Assembly (NCBI GenBank): GCA_947177035.1
Contig: CAMWSS010000017.1
Location: 1-47,217, forward strand
DNA length: 47,217 bases
Reading direction: 5' to 3'
From: an uncultured Porphyromonadaceae bacterium
GTDB taxonomy: Bacteria; Bacteroidota; Bacteroidia; Bacteroidales; Muribaculaceae
Within the stretch, counting starts at the first letter, position 1; each line of letters starts with the position of its first letter. The translations under genes and the position numbers were made by a program. This document shows positions 23,464 through 32,099 of this stretch, piece after piece. The notes under the pieces are model-generated. The model made no database searches and was not told the origin of the DNA. It saw only the letters and a list, made by a program, of their open reading frames with translations.

Positions 23464-24840
23464 ATGAAAAGATCATACCTCTGCCATATTATAATATGTG
23501 CGCTGTCGGCGGTGTTTATGCTTGCCGGGTGCATTGAAGACGGGTTTGAGACGTCGCCTTCCTCGCAGCCGCGTTTTTCGGTCGACACTCTGGATATGGG
23601 CGTGCAGTTTGCCGGCCGCCCGTCGCCGACGTATTCCTTCACCATACGCAACCCCCATTCGCGTCAGCTTTGTCTCAGTTCGGTGCGCCTGCGTTCCGGC
23701 GAGCATTTCCGCATCAACGTCGACGGAATGTCGGCCAGCGAGTTCTCCGACGTGGAGATCCGCGCCAAAGACTCTGTCTATGTGTTTGTGGAGGGCACGT
23801 TTCCGCCATCGGGGCTGCTGGGCGAGCAGACGGTCACCGACCTGATCGACGTGGTCACCAACGGTGTGACCAGTTCGGTGGTGGTGGCGGCCCGGTGTGT
23901 CGACGCCGTGGAGTTTGACGGTGTGACAGTCGGCGAGGATATGCGCCTGACGGCCGATCGTCCCTATCTTGTGTCGGACACTCTGAGGGTGAGTCGCGGA
24001 GCCACGCTGACGATCGAGGCCGGCGCTTCGCTGCTTTTTCACGACAAAGCCGCTATGGTGGTGGAGGGAACGCTGTTGGCCGAGGGAACGGCCGACGCGC
24101 CGGTGACCATGCGGGGCGACCGCACCGGCAATGTCGTGGCCGACATTTCGTTTGAGGTCATGTCCAACCAGTGGGAGGGTGTGAGGTTTGCCGAGGCTTC
24201 TGCCGGCAACCGCCTGAGCCACACTCAGATAATCAACACCTGCCAGGGGCTGATGCTCGACTCGCTCAGCGATCTGACCATGATCAACTGCCGCATAACC
24301 AATTCAGGATCGGTTCTGGTGGAGGCCCGCGCCGCCACTCTGACGGCGGTCGGCTCGGAGCTGAGCAACGCGCGCGACGCGCTGGCTCTGCTGCATTCCG
24401 GCCGATTTTTGTTTGACCGCTGCACTCTGGCCAACTGGTATCTGTTTGCCTATCCGTCGCTTGCCATCGTGGAGATGGTTCAGCCCGATTCAATTGCTTT
24501 CGATGCGGTCAACTCGGTGATCTATGGCCGCGGGGCGCCGGTTGGCTTCGGAGGCGCCGATGCCGAAGCGCTACTTGAGATGCCGCTCAGATTCCAGCGC
24601 TGCATGTTTGCGGTCGATGGCGAGGATGACGCCAATTTTGTCGACTGCATCTGGAAGGAAGATCCCGCTCTGGATTATTCGCTGACGGATTATGTGTTCA
24701 CGTATCTGCCTCTGCCGGAGTCTCCGGTCATTGACGCGGCCGACGCAACACTGGATTCGCCGCTGTTGCCTGCTGCCGATTTCCGTGGGCGTGTGCGCGG
24801 AAACACGCTCGGAGCATATGCTCCTGTTGATAATTTGTAA
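23464..24840 (+). CDS. Beta-helix-like surface lipoprotein
   Basis: A 458-aa lipoprotein starting at ATG 23464, with lipobox MLAGC (Cys23) and an acidic IEDGFE start after the Cys, a pattern seen in surface-exposed Bacteroidetes lipoproteins. The N-terminal ~120 residues look like an immunoglobulin-like strand domain (YSFTIRNPHSRQLCLSSVRL). From ~150 to 410 runs a repeated short-strand pattern (LTIEAGASLLFHDKAAMVVEGTLLAEGTADAPVTM, MLDSLSDLTMINCRITNSG) typical of right-handed parallel beta-helices. It ends with the PVIDAADATLDSPLLPAADFRGR type of motif seen in choice-of-anchor Q proteins. Substrate is unknown; polysaccharide binding or cleavage is possible, but no catalytic residue can be named. 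It follows the phosphatase by 44 bases. Confidence 0.78.
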   Translation: MKRSYLCHIIICALSAVFMLAGCIEDGFETSPSSQPRFSVDTLDMGVQFAGRPSPTYSFTIRNPHSRQLCLSSVRLRSGEHFRINVDGMSASEFSDVEIRAKDSVYVFVEGTFPPSGLLGEQTVTDLIDVVTNGVTSSVVVAARCVDAVEFDGVTVGEDMRLTADRPYLVSDTLRVSRGATLTIEAGASLLFHDKAAMVVEGTLLAEGTADAPVTMRGDRTGNVVADISFEVMSNQWEGVRFAEASAGNRLSHTQIINTCQGLMLDSLSDLTMINCRITNSGSVLVEARAATLTAVGSELSNARDALALLHSGRFLFDRCTLANWYLFAYPSLAIVEMVQPDSIAFDAVNSVIYGRGAPVGFGGADAEALLEMPLRFQRCMFAVDGEDDANFVDCIWKEDPALDYSLTDYVFTYLPLPESPVIDAADATLDSPLLPAADFRGRVRGNTLGAYAPVDNL

Positions 24841-24850
24841 AATTAACACT

Positions 24851-24962
24851 TAGGCTGTTGTATAGTTCTGGAAAAGTGTGTAATTTTGCGGCGTTGATTT
24901 AAAAAAACAGGATTCAAACCAATCTGATTCTTATCTAAGGTAAATGGACATGCAACAGCCTA
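24851..24962 (+). repeat. Inverted repeats bracketing the fimbrial promoter (possible invertible element)
   Basis: TAGGCTGTTG at 24851-24860 and its exact reverse complement CAACAGCCTA at 24953-24962 flank 92 bases. Outward-inward extension gives 12 of 13 matching positions. The left arm supplies the TGTTG used as the -33 box. This geometry fits invertible promoters known from Bacteroidales surface loci. That it inverts is inference; no recombinase gene is nearby. Confidence 0.45.
24857..24888 (+). promoter_or_regulatory. Promoter of the fimbrial operon
   Basis: GTTG (24857-24860), 20 bases, then TAATTTTG (24881-24888) forms a Bacteroidetes promoter pointing toward the fimbrial genes, with the -33 box inside the left inverted repeat. 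As given, the sequence would be in the ON orientation. Confidence 0.6.
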
Positions 24963-25090
24963 TACTTAATCATTATGTCGTAAGCGCCATAATGGGAGGA
25001 TTTTTGCAGAAAGGTGTGAAAATACCCCCCCCCAATTACCATAATCTCTTGTCTGATAAGAGGTTGCGTTGCGCGTCTGCTTTTGGCTGA
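24944..25090 (+). CDS. Possible 48-aa leader open frame
   Basis: ATG at 24944 opens 48 codons ending at TGA 25088-25090. The frame spans the right inverted repeat and the C9 tract, which reads as three proline codons. No family is recognised and codon use is not telling at this length. It may be chance, a leader peptide, or, given the C-run, a frame prone to slippage. Confidence 0.2.
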   Translation: MDMQQPILNHYVVSAIMGGFLQKGVKIPPPNYHNLLSDKRLRCASAFG

Positions 25091-25284
25091 CGGTCGTGGC
25101 GCGTTTTGTCGTGCTCTTTTTGATCTGAAGCGCACGACCGCTTCTGTGTGTATTGCTGTGCCGTGATGGAGCTTATCCGTTGTGTCGCAGTCTGCTGTGA
25201 AATGCCGATCTGAAATATAAATTTTAATTTAATTCGTCGAAAAACAATTATATAGAAGCCGATGCGGCTACACTTCATGACATT

Positions 25285-25866
25285 ATGAAACTGAAGTTAT
25301 TATCGTTTATGCTTATGCTTGTCAGCTGTGCTGTCGGAGGACGGGCCCAAAGCGTGGCGCTGAAGACAAATCTGCTGTCGGACGTAATGCTCACTCCGAC
25401 TCTCGGCATTGAGACCGGGCTTGCTCCGAAATGGAGCGTGGAGCTGACCGGCATGCTGAACGCCTGGGAAGTCAATGACCACATATTCAAGCAGTGGCAG
25501 CTGAAACCTGAGCTCCGCTATTGGTTCTGTCAGCGCTTTTCGGGACATTTTGTCGGGGCGCATCTGATTGCCGGTCAGTTTAATTTCGGCAACATCGACA
25601 ATGGCATAAAATTTCTCGGCACCGACTTTTCAAAGCTTTCCGACCGGCGCTATCAGGGCTGGGATTTCGGCGCGGGGCTGGCCTATGGTTATGCCTGGAT
25701 CCTTTCAAAGCACTGGAATCTTGAAGCCGAGATAGGCCTGGGCTGGATTCATGCCCGATTCGACGAGTTCCGGTGTGCCGACTGCGGCAAAAAACTCCGT
25801 TCAAACCTCACGCACAACTATTTCGGTCCGACAAAGGCCGCTATAAACCTGGTCTGCACCTTCTAA
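25285..25866 (+). CDS. DUF3575 outer-membrane beta-barrel-like protein
   Basis: A 193-aa exported protein with a signal peptide cleaved near GGRAQS and the DUF3575 opening VALKTNLLSDVMLTPTLGIETGLAPKWSVELTGMLNAW. Alternating polar and hydrophobic strands with aromatic girdle residues, and the ending AAINLVCTF, fit a small outer-membrane beta-barrel. A pair of cysteines (CADCGKK) sits near residue 165. DUF3575 genes commonly open Bacteroidales fimbrial operons next to DUF3868 genes; role in pilus export or anchoring is inferred. It is the first gene after the putative invertible promoter and is 15 bases before the next gene. Confidence 0.85.
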   Translation: MKLKLLSFMLMLVSCAVGGRAQSVALKTNLLSDVMLTPTLGIETGLAPKWSVELTGMLNAWEVNDHIFKQWQLKPELRYWFCQRFSGHFVGAHLIAGQFNFGNIDNGIKFLGTDFSKLSDRRYQGWDFGAGLAYGYAWILSKHWNLEAEIGLGWIHARFDEFRCADCGKKLRSNLTHNYFGPTKAAINLVCTF

Positions 25867-25881
25867 ACAGCATACTCTCGG

Positions 25882-27393
25882 ATGAAACGTTTTATCCCAA
25901 CAATCGTTGCCTGCCTGCTGGCCTTCGTCCCCGGGCAGGCTCTCCGGGCCAAGACTCCGGATTCGGCTCTGAAAGTCTATGACATGGAAGTCGCAGTCGA
26001 CGATCAGGCGCGTCAGCTCAACATCGACATCGACCTGCGTCTGTCGGAAATCAGCCTTGGCCGTGACCGCGAGACAATATTCACTCCGGTGGTGGTCAGC
26101 GCCGACGGTTCGGAATCAGTGAACCTTCCGTCGATCATCGTGGCCGGACGCAACCGCTGGTACTGGCATCTGCGCAACGGCGGTCTGACCACCGACGAGC
26201 GCCGCGTTTATCGCGCCGGCCAGGATCAGCAGCATGTGACCGTGTCGCAGACCCTTCCCTTTGAAGACTGGATGGGCGACTGCACCGTCGAAATGCGCGA
26301 AGAGTCGGGCAACTGCTGCGCCACTCCCCGCCCTGTGCCCGGTTCCAGCGAACACGGCATGATCGAGCTGGCCCGCATCTCAACCTCCCGTCCGGCCCTG
26401 CTCGAGGAGTTTGTGTTTGCTCCGCCGGTCAATGCCGGTCCTGTTGTCAAGGAGCTGAGCGGCAGCGCGTTCATCACCTTCGTGGTCAACCGCACCGAAC
26501 TGAAGCCCGACTATATGATCAACCGTGCCGAACTTGCCAAGATCATCAACTCCATCGACTTTGTGCGCCAGGACTCCGACGCCACTATCACCCACGTCCA
26601 CATCAAAGGCTTCGCATCGCCCGAAGGTCCTTATGACAACAACGTGCGTCTGGCAAAAGGCCGCACGGAGACCCTGCGTCGCTATGTGCGCGACCTCTAT
26701 AACTTTGCCGACACCACCATCACCTCCAGCTATGAGCCAGAGGACTGGGCCGGACTTACCTGCTATCTGCGCGACTCGATGGACTATAAGATCGACCATC
26801 GTGCCGAAATTCTTGAAATCATCGACTCTCCGCTCGGATTCGATGCCAAGGACCACACCATTCGCCAGCGCTTCCCCCAGGATTATTCCGTGATTCTTAA
26901 GCAGATATATCCCTGGCTGCGTCATTCGGACTACACCGTGCGCTATTCAATCCGCACCTACACCAGCGTCGAAGAGATACGCCGCGTCTATGATGTCGAT
27001 CCAACGCGCCTGCGCAACGTCGACTTCTACACTCTGGCCCAGTCCTATCCCGAAGGCTCGCCCGAATATTGCGCAGTGTTTGAAAAGGCGGTCGAGGTAT
27101 ATCCCGACGATCCGGGCTCGAATCTCAACGCCGCCAACATCGAGATGAAGCGCGGAAACTATGACCGCGCCCAGAGTCACCTGTTGCGCGCCGGACGCAC
27201 GCCCGAGGCCGACTTTGCCCGCGGAGTGCTCGCCGCCCGCCGCGGCGACTATGGCGAGGCTCTCCGCCTCTTCTCCATCGCAGCCGAGGCCGGAGTGCCA
27301 CACGCCGATGAATATATCAGCAATGTCAGCGCCATGCGTGACTATCACCCCGTCACCTATTCAATTGAGCGCTCCCGAGAAACTGAACAATAA
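25882..27393 (+). CDS. DUF3868 / OmpA-like / TPR protein of the fimbrial operon
   Basis: A 503-aa exported protein. After the signal peptide (cleavage near ALRAKT) comes a DUF3868-like beta domain (~30-190). An OmpA-like peptidoglycan-binding domain follows (~195-285), with FVVNRTELKPDYMINRAEL, then IKGFASPEGPYDNN and LAKGRTETLRRYV. The C-terminal quarter (~385-490) has TPR-like helices (AVFEKAVEVYPDDPGS, GNYDRAQSHLLRAG, GDYGEALRLFSIA). It probably ties the fimbrial assembly apparatus to the cell wall. It lies between the DUF3575 gene and the major fimbrillin, the usual order in Bacteroidales fimbrial loci. Confidence 0.85.
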   Translation: MKRFIPTIVACLLAFVPGQALRAKTPDSALKVYDMEVAVDDQARQLNIDIDLRLSEISLGRDRETIFTPVVVSADGSESVNLPSIIVAGRNRWYWHLRNGGLTTDERRVYRAGQDQQHVTVSQTLPFEDWMGDCTVEMREESGNCCATPRPVPGSSEHGMIELARISTSRPALLEEFVFAPPVNAGPVVKELSGSAFITFVVNRTELKPDYMINRAELAKIINSIDFVRQDSDATITHVHIKGFASPEGPYDNNVRLAKGRTETLRRYVRDLYNFADTTITSSYEPEDWAGLTCYLRDSMDYKIDHRAEILEIIDSPLGFDAKDHTIRQRFPQDYSVILKQIYPWLRHSDYTVRYSIRTYTSVEEIRRVYDVDPTRLRNVDFYTLAQSYPEGSPEYCAVFEKAVEVYPDDPGSNLNAANIEMKRGNYDRAQSHLLRAGRTPEADFARGVLAARRGDYGEALRLFSIAAEAGVPHADEYISNVSAMRDYHPVTYSIERSRETEQ

Positions 27394-27434
27394 TAACAAA
27401 TACACATAATCAAAACTTAACTAATTATCAACAC

Positions 27435-29276
27435 ATGAACAAGTTTGCTAAATTGTTTGCAGGCATGGCCGTGATCTCGCTCGCCGCCTCCTGCTCAAGC
27501 GACGAACCGATGGGTACTACCGGCGGCAACGACAACGCCGAAGGATCGACCCTTTATCTGGCTGTCAATATTCAGGACGCAACCTCATCCATGGGGCTGG
27601 CTTCAGCCCCGTCCAAGGGCCGTGCCGAAGAAGAAGATGGCGACCGTACTGGCGCTGACGGCGGCTATGGAAACCTCAATAATGCTGACACCGAGCACAA
27701 AGTAAATTCTGCCCGCTTCTTCTTCTTCGACGAAGGAGGCGTGTTCGTGACCGAAGCCAACGTATGGTCCGATGGCGCTCCGACTGACGGCAATGTCAAC
27801 AATGTGGAGTTTAAAAGCACTGCCATGGTCGTGCTCAAGGGTCTCAAGGAAAAGAGCCTGCCCAAATATATGTTCACTATTGTGAACTGCCCGGCTGATT
27901 TCCAAGCCGCCGCAACTCTGGAAGAAACTGCACGTCAGACTGCTGACATCAATAACGGTCAGGACTATTTCGTTATGTCGACATCGTCGTTCAATCCGAA
28001 CGACACACAGTTGGCTGACAAGACATACAACTCGAAGTATCCCTATGCCAACTATGTAACGGAGAACAGTTTCTACACTGAACCCAAGGAGATTGCCGAT
28101 ATTGCCAATCCGGTGATTGTCTATGTTGAGCGTCTGGCCACAAAGACCACTTTCGAAATGGTCAATAAGACTCAGCCTGTGACCGTGACCGTTGCCGGTA
28201 ACCCCAATGGAGAGGATGAGGAAAAGAACGATAATGTTGCCAAAACCACTCTCTATGTGACCATCGACGGTTTCGCTGTGACCAACGTTGAAACTGAAAG
28301 CTATATTGCCAAAAACATCGACGGCTTCAAAGGTCTTGAATCAACGTTCGGTGCAAATGCTCTCGGCAAATGGTCGTGGAACAAGGCCGATGATTTCCGC
28401 AGCACCTGGGGCATGTCCACAACCTATGGCCAGGCCGCTCCCGCACTCAAGCACATCGCTTTTCCCGAAGCGGCCAAGCATGATGTTGCGGCTCCCTACT
28501 ACTCTTATGAAACCACCAACACTCTTGCCAACGTTGACACCGAGACCCATCGCGTGAAGGACGCCAACGTGCCCTGCGTGATCTTCTCCGCTACCGTGAC
28601 AAGCGATGCCGAAGGAAAGAATCCTGTGAATCTCGTTGAATACAACGGTGTATACTTCCTCGAGCGTACTTTCGTTGAATATGGCCTGAACCGTCTGAAA
28701 GGCGACTCCAAAGGTCTGAACTTCTATACTTATGTAGGCACAAGCACCGATCCCTCGACCGACAACGATATCAAAAACTATGAAGGTATTCCCGCAAACT
28801 TCGTGACCATTCAGAAAAAAGGCACCAGCGCCGGTGTGGTTGAGCTTTGCGCAGATAAACAGAAAATTGGCAGCACAACGCTTTATGCCAAGAATGGCGA
28901 GAAGTTTGAACCCACCACAATTGAAGCTCTCAACACCCGTCTGGCTGAGTTCACCGCCGAGGGAAGCGCACAGGCTATCGCCGCCCGCACCGGTAAAACC
29001 TACTATACCGTTCCTGTGAAGCACCTCCGCGCCAACACCGCCCTGACTGAAGATAAGCCCTATCAGGTGAACGCCGAAGGTCAGTACGGCATGGTCCGCA
29101 ACCACTGGTATCAGATCTCTGTGGACAAGATCATGAAGCTCGGTCATGGCGTGTATGATCCCGATAACGATAACGAAATCATCGAACCGGAAGATCCCGA
29201 GGACGACACCTATGGTCTCGGTGCCAAGATCAACATCCTCTCTTGGAAGATTGTCAAGCAGAATGTCAATCTCTGA
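27435..29276 (+). CDS. Mfa1-like major fimbrillin
   Basis: A 613-aa lipoprotein precursor: MNKFAKLFAGMAVISLAASC with Cys20 and then SSDEPMG, acidic after the Cys. The N-terminal beta domain (ARFFFFDEGGVFVTE) and the C-terminal domain with VRNHWYQISVDKIMKLG, ending INILSWKIVKQNVNL, match Mfa1/FimA-type subunits. These are matured by an Arg-specific protease and polymerise by strand exchange through the C-terminal strand. A candidate cleavage site is Arg63 in SKGRAEEE, leaving an acidic new N-terminus. GC content is lower and Asn/Thr/Lys higher than in its neighbours, as expected for a highly expressed surface subunit. A strong terminator follows, so it should be the most abundant product of the operon. 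Confidence 0.85.
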   Translation: MNKFAKLFAGMAVISLAASCSSDEPMGTTGGNDNAEGSTLYLAVNIQDATSSMGLASAPSKGRAEEEDGDRTGADGGYGNLNNADTEHKVNSARFFFFDEGGVFVTEANVWSDGAPTDGNVNNVEFKSTAMVVLKGLKEKSLPKYMFTIVNCPADFQAAATLEETARQTADINNGQDYFVMSTSSFNPNDTQLADKTYNSKYPYANYVTENSFYTEPKEIADIANPVIVYVERLATKTTFEMVNKTQPVTVTVAGNPNGEDEEKNDNVAKTTLYVTIDGFAVTNVETESYIAKNIDGFKGLESTFGANALGKWSWNKADDFRSTWGMSTTYGQAAPALKHIAFPEAAKHDVAAPYYSYETTNTLANVDTETHRVKDANVPCVIFSATVTSDAEGKNPVNLVEYNGVYFLERTFVEYGLNRLKGDSKGLNFYTYVGTSTDPSTDNDIKNYEGIPANFVTIQKKGTSAGVVELCADKQKIGSTTLYAKNGEKFEPTTIEALNTRLAEFTAEGSAQAIAARTGKTYYTVPVKHLRANTALTEDKPYQVNAEGQYGMVRNHWYQISVDKIMKLGHGVYDPDNDNEIIEPEDPEDDTYGLGAKINILSWKIVKQNVNL

Positions 29277-29323
29277 TAAAACTGCATACAATATCCTATT
29301 CTCTATATTTAACTGATCAGAAC

Positions 29324-29371
29324 CCGGGCGCGACCTCACTTGGCGTGCCGTCGCGCCCGGTTATTTTTTCT
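29324..29371 (+). terminator. Terminator inside the fimbrial operon
   Basis: CCGGGCGCGAC (29324-29334) pairs perfectly with GTCGCGCCCGG (29350-29360), 15-base loop, followed by a T-rich tract TTATTTTTTC. It sits after the major fimbrillin and before the anchor subunit, and no consensus promoter is seen in the following 120 bases. So the downstream minor subunits are probably made from read-through. Confidence 0.88.
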
Positions 29372-29490
29372 TTCTCCCACCTCTCTGCTCAAAACTGTAG
29401 ATTCTCCTCGCGGAATGCTGACCAGGTCTCCGTTCCCACCAAAACCGACAAACCATAAGCCGAAAGGCCACATCATATATATCCAATCAG

Positions 29491-30507
29491 ATGAAACTAT
29501 TTCACAACATATTCACCCGACTGACTCTGGCCATGGCCGGCTGCGTGGCTCTGGCCGGCTGCGACGGGCTTATCTATGACGAAGAAGGTGACTGCGACTA
29601 CCGGATCCGCTTTGTTTTCGACAAGCATCTGCATCATTCTGACGCATTCGCCTATGAAGTCAACGCCGTCACGCTCTATCTGGTCGACGACGCCACCGGC
29701 CGGATCGTATGGCAGAAGTCGGAGTCCGGGCCTGAGCTGAAGAGCGGCCATTACCGCATGACCATTCCCGACGACATGATTCCAGCCGGCAACTATTCGA
29801 TGATCGCATGGTGTGGCGATGGAGTCGGCACTCATTTCTCAGTTGCCGATGCCGATCATTATGCCGGGCTGAACTGCCGGCTTGAACGTCAGTATGACCA
29901 GAGCGGCCGCGCGTTTTCAGACTGCAATCTCAACCGCCTGTATCACGGACGTCTCGACGCCGTGCGTCTGGCCCCCGACGTCACGGTGCGCGATTTCACC
30001 GTGCCTCTGACCAAGGACACCAACGACGTCACCATTCTGCTTCAGAACCTTGACGGAGTTCCCATTGAAGACGGTGACTTCACCTTCCAGATCATCGACG
30101 CCAACGGACACATGGACTGGGACAATTCCATTATGCCCGACGAAGAGATCGTCTATCGTCCGCACCACGTCAGCTATGGCATGGCCCAGCCGCTCGATGC
30201 TCCGGCCGCGCGAGCCTCGGTGTCGATGCCGGTATGTTTCGCCGAATTCTCCGTTGGGCGCATGATGGCCGACCGCGATATGCGCCTGGTGGTTCTCGAT
30301 GCCGCCGGCGACACCACCGCCAACTTCCCCCTGATCAACTATGCCCTGATGGTCAAGGGCACCAACAATCTGAAATATGACGATCAGGATTTTCTTGACC
30401 GACAAGACAAATTTGACCTCACGCTGTTCATGAAAAACGACCGTTGGCAGCAGGTGCAGCTCAACATTCTGTCGTGGCAGCTGGTGATTGACCATATAGA
30501 CCTTTAA
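29491..30507 (+). CDS. FimB/Mfa2-family fimbrial anchor subunit
   Basis: A 338-aa lipoprotein of the FimB/Mfa2 family (PF08842-like). Signal and lipobox are VALAGC with Cys24, followed by DGLIYDEEGDCDYRIRF, the family's opening pattern with a second Cys. Family motifs continue with VNAVTLYLVDDATGRIV and AGNYSMIAWCGDG. The C-terminal strand LNILSWQLVIDHIDL resembles the end of the major fimbrillin. Mfa2/FimB proteins anchor the fimbria base to the outer membrane and set its length. It is preceded by the terminator and 131 bases without a clear promoter. The stop overlaps the next start (TAATG). Confidence 0.88.
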   Translation: MKLFHNIFTRLTLAMAGCVALAGCDGLIYDEEGDCDYRIRFVFDKHLHHSDAFAYEVNAVTLYLVDDATGRIVWQKSESGPELKSGHYRMTIPDDMIPAGNYSMIAWCGDGVGTHFSVADADHYAGLNCRLERQYDQSGRAFSDCNLNRLYHGRLDAVRLAPDVTVRDFTVPLTKDTNDVTILLQNLDGVPIEDGDFTFQIIDANGHMDWDNSIMPDEEIVYRPHHVSYGMAQPLDAPAARASVSMPVCFAEFSVGRMMADRDMRLVVLDAAGDTTANFPLINYALMVKGTNNLKYDDQDFLDRQDKFDLTLFMKNDRWQQVQLNILSWQLVIDHIDL

Positions 30508-32096
30508 TGCCTGTAATTCCGATTAAAATGATTTCACGGATCCGACATATCTATCTGGCTCTGATCGCGGCTCTGGCTGTGACTGCGGCTTTGTGTGCCT
30601 GTGTGCCTGCCGACGTGATCGATGATGCCGGCTCCAGTCCGTCGGACTCGGCCGCCACACTGGCGTTTGTCATCAGCACGGGCGACACCCAGGACTCGGC
30701 TGGCACTCCGGCTGCATCAAGTCTCTCGAAAGCCACTCCCGCTGATGGTCCATATGATCCCGGAACAGGCTTTGAAAACTACATACACATCGAAGCCGAG
30801 CCTTCGGACATTGCCGTCTATCTGTTTGACGGCGACGGCAGATTCCTGTTTCAGGCCACCGATCCCAAGCTGGTCAGACTCAATTCCTATCCCTCGGCAA
30901 AATCATATGAACTCTACTTTTCGGTGCAGCAGGCCGACAAAGACCGCATAGACCGACAGAACATCAAGGTGGTGCTTCTGGCCAACTGGCGCCGGTATCC
31001 GTCGCTGTCGGCCGGCAACACCGTGGCCGATCTCGTTGCCGCCTCAGAGGCGGTGATGGACTATTCTCCCGTCGGACTCATCGCCTCCGTCGCTGACCGC
31101 ATACCGCTCTTTGGCGTGATCCACATTGACCGGCTCAGCCTTCTCCCCTCGGGCAACACCACATGGCTCGGAACTCTCCATCTGCTCCGCTCGCTGGCCA
31201 AAGTCACAGTGGCAGACTCCGACCTGCTGGCCGGAGTGGGCGACGGCCTGAAAATCCAGTCAGTGGAACTGACGCGCTATAACACCCGCACTGTCAAGGC
31301 TCCCTCCGGAGTGACTCATCAGGACCAGTATGTCAAAGGCTCCTATGCCAAGGACTATCTCGACTGGGTCACTGTGGCCGACGGCGCCGAGGCCGCCATT
31401 CCGCTTGCTTTTGCCGAAATTTCGGCCGGCGTATTCCAGATCTATTGTCCGGAGTATCCCAACATAGGCCGCGGCGACGCGCAGCGCTCGCGCATCAGAG
31501 TCACCTACAACGACAACGAAGAGTTCTACATTGACTTCAAATTCTACTCCGGCCCCTCCAAAAACTCCGCCTTCGACGTCTGCCGCAACAACTGGTACCA
31601 GTTCGACGTCATGCGCAGCAAAGCCTCGATAAATTGTGAAGTTCAGGTAATACCTTATTCTATAATTGAACTGAATCCAGGATTCGGTGTGTCGATAGAC
31701 AGGCCGCTTGTGCCTATAAGAAACGATAACGGGCAGCTTGAATATTGGTATGATCCCGAGACTGGCAAATTTTATGGTCTGGATAAGAAAACGGAGATTC
31801 CAAATCCGAATTTCAGTTCAGACCCGATTAACGGATGGGTGCTGATGCGTGATGAAAACAGCCAGTTCGTCTGCTATAACGACCAAGTGTCCGGTCGGTT
31901 TTATGGCTGGGACAGAACAACTGAGATTGCAGATCCATTTGAAACGGATCCGCAGGGCACAGGCTGGCTTATAATTCAAAATCCGGAGAAAACCAGAGTC
32001 TACTATTATTACCATCGTTCAAGCAGTACATGGTATCTGCCAGACAAAACGACCAAGGTCGAGAGGCCTTTTGATAATAAATCAGAAATATCCTGA
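30507..32096 (+). CDS. Accessory or tip fimbrillin with C-terminal WW-like repeats
   Basis: A 529-aa lipoprotein. It starts at ATG 30507 in the TAATG overlap; ATG 30528 also works and gives a neater signal peptide. The lipobox is ALCAC. Residues ~75-390 look like the Mfa-type two-domain fimbrillin fold: IAVYLFDGDGRFLFQ, a RSLAKVTVAD strand, NNWYQFDVMRS and IIELNPGFG, the usual end of the second domain. Beyond it come three tandem repeats of about 43 residues (~401-521). The gene is GC-rich up to about 31,640 and clearly AT-richer after, so the repeat tail may be a later addition. Likely role: minor subunit near the fimbria tip, with the repeats as a ligand-binding module (inference). Confidence 0.75.
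   Translation: MPVIPIKMISRIRHIYLALIAALAVTAALCACVPADVIDDAGSSPSDSAATLAFVISTGDTQDSAGTPAASSLSKATPADGPYDPGTGFENYIHIEAEPSDIAVYLFDGDGRFLFQATDPKLVRLNSYPSAKSYELYFSVQQADKDRIDRQNIKVVLLANWRRYPSLSAGNTVADLVAASEAVMDYSPVGLIASVADRIPLFGVIHIDRLSLLPSGNTTWLGTLHLLRSLAKVTVADSDLLAGVGDGLKIQSVELTRYNTRTVKAPSGVTHQDQYVKGSYAKDYLDWVTVADGAEAAIPLAFAEISAGVFQIYCPEYPNIGRGDAQRSRIRVTYNDNEEFYIDFKFYSGPSKNSAFDVCRNNWYQFDVMRSKASINCEVQVIPYSIIELNPGFGVSIDRPLVPIRNDNGQLEYWYDPETGKFYGLDKKTEIPNPNFSSDPINGWVLMRDENSQFVCYNDQVSGRFYGWDRTTEIADPFETDPQGTGWLIIQNPEKTRVYYYYHRSSSTWYLPDKTTKVERPFDNKSEIS
31707..32069 (+). repeat. Three tandem ~43-residue WW-like repeats (coding)
   Basis: Residues 401-521 of the accessory fimbrillin form three units starting near Leu401, Trp444 and Trp487. 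Shared core: an aromatic triplet (YWY, VCY, YYYY), a Ser/Thr-rich turn, [FW]-Y, a Gly/Leu, an Asp, a Lys or Arg, one or two Thr, [EK]-[IV], and Pro. In unit 3 Trp487, Trp509 (22 later) and Pro512 (3 after that) match the spacing of a WW domain. Units differ too much at DNA level to be recent copies. Confidence 0.7.
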
Positions 32097-32099
32097 CGA

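Larger units (their letters stand above)
24841..25284 (+). other. 444-base regulatory gap before the fimbrial operon
   Basis: Contains the fimbrial promoter with flanking inverted repeats, a 48-residue open frame, and an inverted repeat CGGTCGTG/CACGACCG (25091-25098 and 25133-25140). It also contains a run of nine C at 25025-25033. The last ~80 bases are AT-rich without a clear TAnnTTTG. No RNA gene was recognised. The leader from the promoter to the first ATG is close to 400 bases, long for this organism. Confidence 0.7.
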
